From Blumeriella jaapii (Eukaryota > Ascomycota > Leotiomycetes > Helotiales > Drepanopezizaceae): a DNA stretch of 64,000 nucleotides. Below are positions 11,538 through 21,792 of this stretch, piece by piece. A model generated the notes under the pieces. That model was not told the origin of the DNA, searched no databases, and saw nothing but the letters and a program-made list of their open reading frames with translations. A program made the position numbers and the translations under genes. Location of the stretch: NCBI GenBank assembly GCA_009599575.1, contig VWND01000078.1, positions 682,001 through 746,000 of the forward strand, in the 5' to 3' direction. Within the stretch, counting starts at the first letter, position 1; every line of letters begins with the position of its first letter.

Positions 11538-12790
11538 ATGCAGAACACATCCAACAGAACGTCGCCGCAAGAATACAACAACCATCGAGGCAGTGGACAG
11601 CACTATCCTGAATACTACGAGACGAGTAACCACCACAACAATAACACTCGACACTCACCTACAAAGGACAGAGCAGGGGCACAGGATCTTCCCGTCCAAA
11701 ATCACGTGAGTGGCCTCGACGTTGCATCTCCCCTTCGAGAGTAGCAAGCATCTAACCCAGTTACAGAAACGCGTTACCATAGCAGATAAACATCTGCCAG
11801 CCAATTCAAACAACTCGCTGCCCAACCGTGGCATTCCGAACGACATGTCCCGTCCGCCAACCTACCCTGGCCCTTCATACGAGGATCCAGCAATGCATCA
11901 ACAATCTAAGCGCCGCGGCTACCGGCGGACCGACTCTGAGGAGGTGCAGTACCATGCTCAAAACACCAATTCGCCTCCAACCGCAGGGAAACTTGCTACG
12001 ATGCAGAATCCAAACTCTCGAGCAGAGACCATTCCCAACCAATCCATGCCCATGGCGCGGGACCGAGACCGTGACCAACGCCAGGGGTCCTCTCCCAAGA
12101 ACTCCTCTCCTAAGAGACAGCAACGCGCGGAGTCGCCAGAGCCGGTGGTGTCAACGGCCCGAGCAGAGTCCATCCAGATCAAGCATGCCGCCGCAGGCGC
12201 TGGCATCGAGCGTCTCGAAAGCCCGAGGGTCATGACGAGCGTTCTCCTGCCTCTGGATGGCAAGGTCAAGGAATACAACACGCGCATGCAGAACGCCCAG
12301 GCGCAGATGACCCAGCTTGATGCCGAGATCGCGGCGTTGATGGAGAAGAAGAGGCTGGCTGAGAAGAGGTACATGGAAGCCAAGACCAAGCATGATGATT
12401 ATCGACGCCAGTACCAGGGCGTGGAGAGGGCGATGAAGGGAGAGCCCGAGATTATTGGACTCCCGGCGCAGCGAATGAGCTATGATTCGTGAGTTCCGCT
12501 CTCTCTCAACACCCCCTTGCTGTCGCCTTTCATCCTGTACAGAACCAAGCCTTTTTTGGGGGGTTGGGAATAGGAAAAGAAGCCCATGGCACAGCTGACA
12601 TCAAGGCGCCTCTAGCGAAGACGATAGACCCCCCTCGCAACAAACCATCCAACAGACGCCCACCCACCACCAAGAGGCCCGAGGCCCGAACACCCGCACC
12701 GAGTCTTGGAACTCCGGCAAGAAATCCAACAACAAGAGCGGGAGCCGCTTCTCCGTCAGCAAGATGTTTCGGGTTTCCTCTTCGTCCTGA
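11538..12790 (+). CDS. Unrecognised coiled-coil protein, 354 residues
   Basis: I do not recognise the family. Exons are 11538-11705, 11767-12488 and 12616-12790. The first intron is GTGAGT..TTACAG; the second is 127 nt, GTGAGT..CTCTAG, with a CTGAC branch sequence 19 nt before the acceptor. The junction gives MSYDS-EDDRPPSQQ and restores a frame ending SKMFRVSSS. The N-terminal 220 residues are polar and low-complexity, rich in N/H/S/P/R (RDRDRDQRQGSSPKNSSPKR), and probably disordered. Residues about 221-280 form a heptad-like K/E/Q/A coiled coil (VKEYNTRMQNAQAQMTQLDAE). The basic serine-rich C-terminus may bind membrane or nucleic acid; that is a guess. If the second intron is retained, translation stops at 12492, giving a 316-residue form. 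Confidence 0.75.
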
Positions 12791-14076
12791 ACGCGAAGCC
12801 TGACTCGGGCTCTGGGACCGAGAAGGGGACGAGAAGGATGAAGACCGACGGTAAGGTAAACGGATGGGAATGGAACGACTCTGCACGCATTGATGATTCA
12901 CGATGACTTGGGGGACTACGGATTTGAGCGAGCACAATGTTTTCAAGGTGCAAACGCCATCAATCACACACATCACGATCGCCAGCGCCGACTGGTCTGG
13001 GACGTGTTGTTTTCCTTCCATGGATAGATAGACTAGGATAATATCCGAAGGGCTACTGTAGAATACCTACATACCTATACCTACCTAGGTTGGTATAATG
13101 CCACTTGGAGACCAGATACACTCGGACCCATTCCCCCTTCTCCATTCTCCCCCCCCTCTCTCTTCTCTGGAAAGTGATTCCGACCATAAACAAAGACCCC
13201 GCGGCTGGAACTTTCTGTGCCTTGCACACGATCGGTTCCCACACATGTGATGAGCACGTACAGTAAGTAAGTAAGTACGTGGACTCGTCCATGGCTCGCG
13301 CCCGACGGACCTCGCAGAGGCCGTCGTGTTTTCCTTCCGATCCCAGCTTAAGCGAGACAGTTGACAACACCCGCCGCCCGCGTGTCGAGCGTCTACGTAC
13401 AGCACAGCGTTGCCGGAGAAGGGCTGGTCTAAGATGTCGCCCCATCGACTGGAGTACAGTACAGTACGGACACAGCACGGGCAGGAAAGTGTCGGGACGT
13501 GGTCGGTCGGCCTCGGGTGAGAAAGAACCGCGTCGACAGGTCGAGGGCGGCACGAACCGCCGAGCTGGGTGGAGGTTCCAAGCCAAGGTTGAATTGAAGT
13601 TCGCTCGTCCTTCCACAATTCACCGGGCTCGAGAGAGAGAGAAGAAGGCTTGCGTGATGAGAATGCGGAAGAGTTGGTTTGTGTATGGGTGTTGCTACAG
13701 TCCCATCCAGTCCAGTCCAGCCCACCCCTTGGCGTGCCTTTCCTCCACTAGACACGCGATGTACTGTGTCGTTTTCTTCTCTTCTGTACGTAGAAGTAAA
13801 ATTCACCAAAGAGATGCTCCCCCTCCCCTTCATCTCCATCGCCAGATCGAAAGTGGAGCGAGTCGCATGGCAAGTTGCCGCAGACACTCACTCATGCACC
13901 GGATCCTTCCCTTTCCATGCTTACGTCCTACACACCCCATTCGCCCCAGTATTAAAATAAACCCCCGACAAAAACGCGCCGTAAGCAAGCAGGCCAAACC
14001 GGCGAAAAAGTTGATCAACGCTATGCAGATTGGTTACACATCAGGTCTTGGAGGACCGATCACCTAGCTTTATTCA
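12791..14076. other. Intergenic between convergent coiled-coil gene and spa2
   Basis: No supported gene. A 262-codon plus-strand frame (13279-14067) exists, but it is arginine/serine-rich, lacks domain character and shares the GC-rich stretch with several other long frames. It contains GTAA repeats (13261-13278), CCTACATACCTA repeats near 13067-13085 and a GTACAGTAC array at 13455-13470. Both flanking genes end into it, so it should hold two 3' UTRs. Confidence 0.55.
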
Positions 14077-17000
14077 TCATGAAAAGTCATCATCGCCGTT
14101 GGCGCCCCCGTCAATCACATCCACGCGCATCACGAGCTCTTTCGTCTCGCGCGCAATCTCAAACGCGATTGGCGGCAGCGACTGGTTCCACGCTCGCCAC
14201 GCTCGCTCGCTTTCATCGTCATCCCTGCCCTCGTCCGCGATATCGCGCCCGGTCTTACCAGCGTCCATGAGTCGCTCTCTGATGCCAGCGAGTTTTCGGA
14301 CGACAGGCTCGCCTTGGACGCGCAGTTGGCTGTTGCCAGTTGAGGACATGGCGGTCTCGGTGGACATAACGACTGTACCCACGACATCGGCGATGGCGTC
14401 AATGTGCGTTGAAATAGCGGTTATGCCACCTTCAGAACGGATTGAGGATACGAGGGCCTGAATATTTTGCACCAGCAGGGCGGTTTGGTCTTCGAGGTAA
14501 GTCTAAGACGGTTAGTCATTGTTTGAGTTATGTTACCCGTTGGAGCCGTGTCCTACCTTCAGTCCTTCGACATCGTTTCCTTGGGTTCTGATGCCGAAAC
14601 CAAGTCCCATGGGTGCTGGAGGAAGAGCTTTATTGCCACCGTTCAGAAAGCTGTTACCGCTCTGTGGACTACGAGAAATAGATCCTTGCCGTCCCGTCCA
14701 ACCATCCTTTCCCGAACTTTTGGGTCGCATCGTTGAATCCCGAGGAGAGTTGAGCGGGCTATACATGGAAGAAACGACACTGACGCGGTCGTTACGGAGA
14801 CCTTGGAAAGATGTTGGTATATTGTTGTTCTGGGTTGTGTCCTGCAGAACATCGCGGACGGGGAAGAAGCCTGTGGTATCGACAGGCGCCAGAACCCCAT
14901 CATCATCATCGTCTAGTTCGCCGGCTGGTGTCGGGCGAATCTTGACCGTGCGAACGAGTTCTACCACAGCCGAGGTGAGATGAGAAGCTGCCGCATCAAG
15001 TAGAGACACGGGAGACAACCCCTTCGCAGCGGCGAAATTCTTGGACGCTGTGATGAGGTTATTTGCTGTTGCCGAAACCCTTGACTTTAGCTTCGCTTGC
15101 TGCTTTGTCATTTCTTCGCTGCTTGCTGGAGCCTCGTCGATGTCTTGTGTGATTCTCCGCACAGTCACAACGACAGATTTCATGAACTCAATCACTCTTG
15201 CCGGATCCTCCACCCTTGCAGTTTGTAATAGCTCGTCGATGGAGATTTGAAACTTGGTAACGTGGACGTCCTTGACCATTCCATTTGCTTCGGTGAATCC
15301 ATTCTCCTTGGCATACCTTTCTGCATCCTGCTGGATAGTAAGCCCGATGGAAGACGCTCGAAGATTTCGGAGCTGCGCCTTAGTTCTCGCGTAACGATTC
15401 CTCCAGTCCTTGACCTCCTCCTCTAGCTTGTTCATCGTATTCAACAGTTGCTCTTCCCTGTCATAAGACGATTCGCTTCGTTCCGAGAGCATCCTCATTT
15501 CTCGAAGGAACTCCTGAGCCTCCCTGCGAACTTCATCTGTCACTACTTGTTGTTCTCTCAGTTCCGCTCTCAGTTCCTCATTTTCTCTTTCCAGGTCCTT
15601 ATTGGGCATCCCTCTTGATGCTGCTGCTTGCAATTCAACAATCTGTGCCCGCAATTCTCTTTCAGTGCTTGCTTGCTGTCCTGCAGATGCAGCCCCTGCT
15701 GCTCGCACTTCTTCAACTTGCGCTCGGAGATCGCTCTCCACATTTGCCGATTGCGATCTGATTCGATCCAGTTCCAATTGAAGCGATTCGTTCAGATTCT
15801 GTGCATCCGCAAGCTTGCTTTCCAAGTTCACCTTCAGGTCCGAGAATTCTTTCTTCTCCGATTCCAGAGCAGTTGCTTGACTTCTCTCGCTATCCAAGGC
15901 GTTTTTCAACTCGTCATCCTTGAGTTTGAGTGTGTCTTCCATGGAGTCAAGTTTTTCCCTGAGTTCTGCAACCTGGGATTGGTAATCATCTAGGAGCTTT
16001 TTCCCGGCCTGGATATTATGTTAGCAGGTGAATGGCATTGGGGGACACTATTAATACATCTGATAAGCCACCAGCACTCTTTTTACTGTCTCTGCTTCGT
16101 GCCGCACGCTCCAATCCAAAGTTATCTCCGTCGTCATCGTCGTCATCTTCCCCTCCAGTCTCATCGTCTTCCACCATTGTGCTTTTGTTTGGCACTATAG
16201 TATTACTTTGAAACTGCTTTGGCGTAGGCCGGCCGTAGTCAGTAGGGGTTCCGGGGGAAGGTGGAACGCTCAATCCTCCACTCATTCCTCCATTCATAGG
16301 TCGGGGTCCATTCCGAGATTCACTTCTGATAGAATAACCCGACACGGACGTTGCGTCTGACGGTCTGCGCATGCGAGGCACTGCATTCGGAGAGGGTCCG
16401 TTTCCATTGCGACTAGGCGGCCCTCTTGACGAAAAAGAAGGAGTGCCCATCCGGCTTTGATTCTCTCCTGCGAAATTGGGGAATCTCCGCTCCAACTCGT
16501 AGAAAACATCCGTTGCAAGATCACGGAATCTAGGAGACGGCAGGGTAGACAATTTCTGTCTGGCCTGATTCCGCTTTGGATGAAAGGTATCCTTTGGCAG
16601 TAGGTACGGCGGTGGTCCTCCATCAGGAGTTCCCCCGTTTGGTGTTCTCCTCCCGTTCAACTGCCTTCGCAGAAGCTCGTCAAACACATCCGTACTTAGT
16701 TCTTGGAACTGTACCGGTGACAACCGTAGCAACTTGTCTCGCGCTCTGTTTGGTCTAGGATTTCCTTTGTCATCCCGTAGGGACTGGGCCAAGTATCTCC
16801 TGAGGGCGACATAATGTTCCGATAGCGCGCCTTCGAAGTGTTCGTCCTTTCTACTCCTCCCACTCTCACTCTGTGCGTATAAACCCGTGCCAATACTGGA
16901 CCTCGCAATCGAGCTTGGTGGAGAAGGCGCTCCTCCCGCAAAACTACTCGATGGGCCTCGGGGAGGAAAGCCACCTCCGCTCATGGCGCCGTTCGAGCCA

Positions 17001-17146
17001 CTCGATAGCGGCGGTGAGGCAAGTTGCTCGCGAGATTTCGATGGGAAATAGGATGGCTCGTTCTCGTTTCCCTGGTACTTCGAGGTTCCAGACCAATCGC
17101 TATCTCCTATGCTAATAGGCGACATTGGGCCATTCCGGCCATTCAT
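14077..17146 (-). CDS. spa2: Spa2-family polarity scaffold (polarisome)
   Basis: Spa2/SpaA scaffolds the polarisome at hyphal tips, binding formin and MAP-kinase-module partners. Exons are 16058-17146, 14557-16008 and 14077-14502, with introns of 49 and 54 nt carrying TGCTAAC and GACTAAC branch sites; all junctions are phase 0. The product is 988 residues. Two Spa2-homology (GIT-type) repeats lie near residues 104-165 (DKLLRLSPVQFQELSTDVFD) and 187-225 (KLSTLPSPRFRDLATDVFYE). Residues about 364-600 are a long coiled coil (REKLDSMEDTLKLKDDELK). The conserved C-terminal domain is near 840-988 (VSSIRSEGGITAISTHIDAI). The ATG at 17146 is chosen because MNGRNGPMSPIS looks like the family N-terminus. 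The frame stays open upstream to 17617 but is low-complexity there. Confidence 0.93.
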
Positions 17147-18703
17147 TGTTGAACTCGTTGCGCGATTGTGGTATCTGAGCCCTGAAGGAATTCCCCAACA
17201 GCGATTGTCCTCCTCCTCGAGCTCGCCTGATGCCGCGCGATTAGTCTCCCAGCTTCTGCGGGATGTTGAGCGGCGCGTGAGGGCGAACGATTGGGAACTC
17301 GATCGAGGGCGCGAAGATGAGGTCCGTGAAACGTCAAAGGCTGGCAGGGATGGCGGTGCGAGTCGCTGTACCGGTACGTAAAGGTAGGTATTTGCGTTCT
17401 CGGTGGCGATGAGTCGTGGGACTAGGGGAGTGACGGGCGAGGAGCGTGGAGTGTAGATGTTGCACGGCGGGCAATGCGCGGAGATGGGTAGGGGTGGGCG
17501 ATGGCGATGGCGATGGCGATGGCGATGAAGTTGAAGGTGCAGTTGCAGTTGAAGTCGAAGTCGAAGTCGAAGTCGAAGTTGAAGTTGAAGTTGAAAGGGG
17601 CTGGCTGGCTTTTGCACTCGCGTTCAAAGGATTTTGGTCTCGATGCCCCCCTTGACGGCGCTCTGGTCGGGCGCGTAGACATATAGGCTTTTCTGGGTAT
17701 CCAACTTCAATCGATAAGCTTATGCATTACTCGCGAGGCGCACGATACTCTGCAGTGGTACTGTGGCATGACGGGGAGGGGCGGCATCAACGAGTTCTTT
17801 GAAAGCGTCGTGGAACGTACGGTTAGCAAGGACAACAACCATTCTACCCTACGGGCTGGCAGCAAACCAAGGGAAACGCCGTTCAGCATTGCCATGCCAT
17901 CTTTTTTGTTTTCTCCCATCAATTTGTTCTTCGCCTGCGGAAAAGTTTCAAACAATTTATATTGCTTTCGACACCATCCGCTTGGTATCAACTTGGCGAC
18001 GCGGCTAACCTCGATGTTGACGGAAGCAAAGGCACATCTTCGGCCGGCTCTATCACCAGCAGCACCAGGTACTACTGTACTGTACATTCGTCTCCGGTCA
18101 ATACTGTAGCTACAGTACTGTAAAAAGGGAGGGAGCGGAAAGGAAGAGAGGGAAGCTCGGGCATTGGCAAGCTCGAAGGCATGTACAGTAGCCATCTGTA
18201 GGATCATCCTTTCGTGCAAAGAAGCCGATCACTACTATGGTAAGATGTCACCCTCACCACCTCTCTCCATCCCACTGCCAGTTACTGCGCCAAGCTGGCG
18301 GGTTAAGGCGAGTGCGGCGACAAAGACTATTGTACAGTACAGTACAGTACAGTCCAGTCCAGTATTTAACTCTCCATCCGGATGCCGGATCCTTGCTCAC
18401 TGCCCAAGAAGTCGGGCCTCTGGAAGACGCGGCCGAGTCGCTGGGTGAGACTGTGACCAGCCGAGAACCGAGTCTGGATCACATGTGGACGTCGAGTCTC
18501 GTTGAAGTGGGCGAGAAAAGAACCCCACGGGAAGAGCTCTCTACCACAGCCTTCATCTGAGCCCAATCACGGATTGGAGAGCGTTGAGACGTTGCCAGAC
18601 TCCTCGGTTTAGACGTGATGATCCTATTGCAAATTCCACCACGGAACGCCCGATGGGTATCTCTTCCTTACGCCAGTCCCAACCAAAAAATCAAGTGTAA
18701 CGC
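17147..18703. other. Intergenic, spa2 promoter side and ssu72 3' side
   Basis: No gene is supported. The first 500 nt carry spa2 leader microsatellites. A 170-codon minus-strand frame at 17707-18219 has no domain character. GTAC-type palindromes occur at 18069-18122 and 18332-18365. Confidence 0.5.
17497..17596. repeat. Hexanucleotide microsatellites upstream of spa2
   Basis: Two adjacent arrays: (GGCGAT)n at 17497-17527 and (GAAGTC/GAAGTT)n at 17551-17596. On the minus strand they would encode RLRLRL/QLQL or HRHR tracts in frame with Spa2, and NFNFDFDF-type tracts in other frames. They are probably 5' leader DNA. Confidence 0.8.
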
Positions 18704-19535
18704 TCAGAACCATGCCAATGTCCATACTGCCGGGAGGTTGGGCCATCTTTCCTGCCAGGCGCCGATGATCTCTGGTACCCGCTCATCAAAGCCACTTCTG
18801 CCGGCAGCATTTCCACTATCAAAGCTGGCAGGATTGCGTTCGCGCTCCTCGACGGCGGCTTGATTGAGGGAATCCGCCAGGTCTAAGATGCCTCTTCCTC
18901 CCACCAAAGCCTCCTCGTGGTTGTCTTTGATGTCGACATTGATAACGTGGACAGGACGATTCAGGGGGGATCCTCGACTCATAAGATCATCAATAACGGC
19001 GTCCCAGCATCTCTCCTCGCAAGTGATGACAATGTCTACCACACCACCCTCGACACCCTCGGCACCTCTATCTGAGATGCTCCAATCTAGGCACTCCAAC
19101 CTGCCAGTCCTGCCACCTCTCAGGCCCCCACTTGACATTCCTGTTGCGCTCGAGCATATTCAGAAGGCCATTGGCACGATACAGGCGCGGATCCTTGGAC
19201 TCCAGCTCTTTGTACATACTATCGTAGGAGGTCTTGTTAAATTGGTAGACGTTGGGCTTATCTATGGAAGGCCCAGGGAGGCGGACAAGAGATCCAGTGC
19301 CGAACGAGATGACCGGATAGTGAGCAGCGGCGAGACGGAGATGCGATTCCATAGACCTGTACATCGATTAGCCACCGCATTGGCGGACGCAGGGAGAGGC
19401 AACCAACCTATTCTGGTTGCTCGCGCAGACGGTACAGAACTTGAGCTTGAATCCCCCCGGATCCTGTCGCTCCCCATTTGATGCTCCATTTGGTGCTCCA
19501 TTTGACGGCCCAGCTTGGGCTTGCAGTTGAGCCAT
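18704..19535 (-). CDS. ssu72: Ssu72 RNA polymerase II CTD phosphatase, with an apparent frameshift
   Basis: Ssu72 removes Ser5/Ser7 phosphates from the polymerase II C-terminal domain and works in 3'-end processing and termination; it is essential in yeast. Exon 1 is 19408-19535 and exon 2 18704-19356, with a 51-nt intron (GTTGGT..TGTACAG). The CX5R phosphatase signature C-ASNQN-R is at residues 37-43. Conserved blocks follow: [63 protein letters not shown] and a C-terminus [13 protein letters not shown]. Between VPRLEHL and SDRGAEG (19068-19079) the frame changes: the sequence reads CATCTCAGATAG, with a stop, where CATCTCTCAGAT would stay open. Total exon length is 781 nt, 2 short of a multiple of 3. 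No plausible intron fits. Either an assembly error or a real lesion. Confidence 0.85.
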
Positions 19536-21792
19536 GGTTGCAGAGTGCGAGTCGATGATCGCTGCTGTCGACAGAGGTCACATCTGCAGCCGCATTCAGA
19601 TTCTCCGGCCTCGCTTCAGCTTCAGCTATGGGATGCGTGCTATATGTAGGCAAGATGTCAGCTATGCCGCTCAGCAACAACGGCCACGATAATCATCAAG
19701 GGAGTGGAGATGCGTTCAGTGATAGCGTAAAAAGTTTCATCCTCATAGGTGAATAGGACAGCTCCAATATAGGTATATCATCATGTTGCAGAAGGGTGTG
19801 ATGAGGGAGGGGGGATTGAGATGCGTACGTACTGTACAGGTTGCGGTCTTTGTTGCTGTGAAGTTGTTGCGCAGAAGCTCAGGGCGACAAACATCGAGGA
19901 ACAGCAGTGTAAGCGGCTAGCGCTGTTTGATTTTTACAGTACAGCATAGTAGTGCGGCTCGCTTGGCATAAACTGCTACAGTGTGTACCGCAGACGATAG
20001 TACTGTACAGTACTGACTGACCTGTACTGTAATATAGAATGAAGTACTTACAGGCTTTACTTACAGACTTTACTTACAGACTTGTCATACAGCAAAATGT
20101 GAATTCACTCCGCTGTATTTGGTGCGCTGTCCCATGTCACAACCCCCCCTATTGCTGTGACAATACTTTACTTACAGAAGTACTTTACTTGCAGTATAAC
20201 TCTATTTAGGGCAAGGGCACAACAAAGAGACACACCTTCACACTGTAAAAATCCAGTACTTAGAGTACAGTATATACTTTACTGACAGACTTACTTACAG
20301 ACTCTATTACATAAGTACTTTCGTTGCAGTATAACTCTACTTAGGGCAAGGGCAACAAAGAGACACACCTTCACACTGTCTTATGTGCATGTACTGTACT
20401 GTTAAATAAAGTACTTACAGTACAGTATACACATATACTTTACTTACAGACTTTACATAAGTACTTTACTTGCAGTAAAACTCTATTTAGGGCAAGGGCA
20501 ACAAAAAGACACACCTTCACACTGTACTGTACTGTGCTGTACTGTACAACCAAAGAGGCGACCCTTCGACTTGAGACAGCTCGGCAAGTGGCCACCTATG
20601 TTCCCACTCCGCGTGTCGTGTCGTGTCATGATATACAGTACAGCGAGAGGAAACACTTCCAAGCTGCCGCAAGGGCTGGATGGGATGACCGTGGGCACGG
20701 CATAAGTGTTTCCTTCGAACCAAGAACACCTTCCTGTGCCACCTGAGAGGTCGGTCAAGGAGTCCTGTCTGTTCCCAAAATAGATCTGCGAGCTGGCACT
20801 AAGAAGGTCCTTCGAACAAGAGAAGACGGGAAGCACGATGGATGCACTCTCTCCCTTCTTTGACATCAATCACAGATCCTCCCGTTGTCGTCGTCGCCGC
20901 TGCTGCCGCGTGCTGCCCGCTCCTATCTCCATCTGTTCGTGAGGCGGCTTTTTGCCCAGAAGCCCTTGCTTTGCTGTATAGTCCCGTCCAGTACGGTACA
21001 GTCCTTTTCACCCAGCGTTTGTCCAGGACATACATACTTCCTGTATGTTTTCTGTCCTGTCTCCTCCGCACCGCAACAACTTGGCGCCGGCCAGCTCTCA
21101 GCGTGTGGCGGGGTCCAGGGCCACTTCGCCCACCCTTCGAAAGTTCCTCCTCCACTCCCTTTCCACAATTATCGAAGAGCCGCTACCTCGTCTCCCAACC
21201 CACCCTTCTACCCATCTACCGCCATCTATTTCGCCAGCGGAGCGATCAGAGGACCCGTCCAGATCTGCTGCGCACCACCCCCGGCCCGCACCCATCAGAG
21301 CGGTGGAAGTGGAAGTCGGCGCTTTGCTTGCTTGACCGGGACCCAGATCCCATCACGTCTGCTCAGGTCGAACGGTGGTCGGTTGCTCGGGGCCCGTCCG
21401 AGAAGCATTCACCGGGTCGCCATCCGCTTCGGTCTATTGTCCTCCAATCTCTCTCGAACAGGTCTCGAACAGGCCTCGATCCGTGCGCCTGTCGTGCTCA
21501 CACCGACCGACCTTGACTTGCTGTCGCCTCGGTTGGCAAAACGGCTCTCGCCTCGTCCGATTCGATTCTACGCGCGGCGCTCTCATCACGACTGGTCGCG
21601 AGTTGGCCGCGATCAGACGATCCCGCGGAGCCCGAGACGCCCTTCGCTGTCTTGCGCAAACGTGCGTGAGCTCCAGCATCAGGACGGAACACAGTCTTGC
21701 GGGCAAGCTGCCGCCCAGGTCGTTGGATCGGACTTCGCGCCTCTCGAGACTAGCTGATCATAGATACCTTACCTACATACCTACCAACCAAG
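19536..21792. other. 2.3-kb intergenic region between divergent ssu72 and SH3 gene
   Basis: Holds both promoters, the tandem repeat at 20163-20530, and GTAC palindromes. The last ~900 nt are pyrimidine-rich and probably the 5' leader of the SH3 gene. A 290-codon frame (20885-21757) lies in this leader but has no domain and ends before the real start. Confidence 0.5.
20163..20530. repeat. Three-copy tandem repeat, period about 135-146 bp
   Basis: A ~70-bp core (AAGTACTTTACTTGCAGTA, ACTCTATTTAGGGCAAGGGC, then AAAGAGACACACCTTCACAC) recurs at about 20178, 20312 and 20459. Copies differ by a few substitutions and short indels. The spacers contain TACTTACAGACT words, which also repeat just upstream (20044-20082). 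Confidence 0.85.

Noticed and set aside
13279..14067. 262-codon plus-strand open frame
   Set aside because: Arg/Ser/Pro-rich with no domain character, in GC-rich DNA where other frames are also open, and partly in the likely spa2 3' UTR.
17334..17682. NFNFDFDF / TSTSTS / LRLRLR repeat peptides
   Set aside because: Produced in every frame by the hexanucleotide arrays; not evidence for a gene.
18704..19138. A separate short Ssu72-like gene beginning MSSGGLRGG
   Set aside because: Its first ~20 residues are the wrong-frame reading of the conserved [10 protein letters not shown] block; the fragment is the 3' part of one frameshifted gene.
20163..20530. Possible CRISPR-like array
   Set aside because: Only three copies, irregular spacers that resemble one another, and a fungal genome; it is a plain tandem repeat.
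20885..21757. 290-codon plus-strand open frame upstream of the SH3 gene
   Set aside because: Overlaps other long frames in a pyrimidine-rich leader, shows no family features, and a GTAC simple repeat forms part of it.
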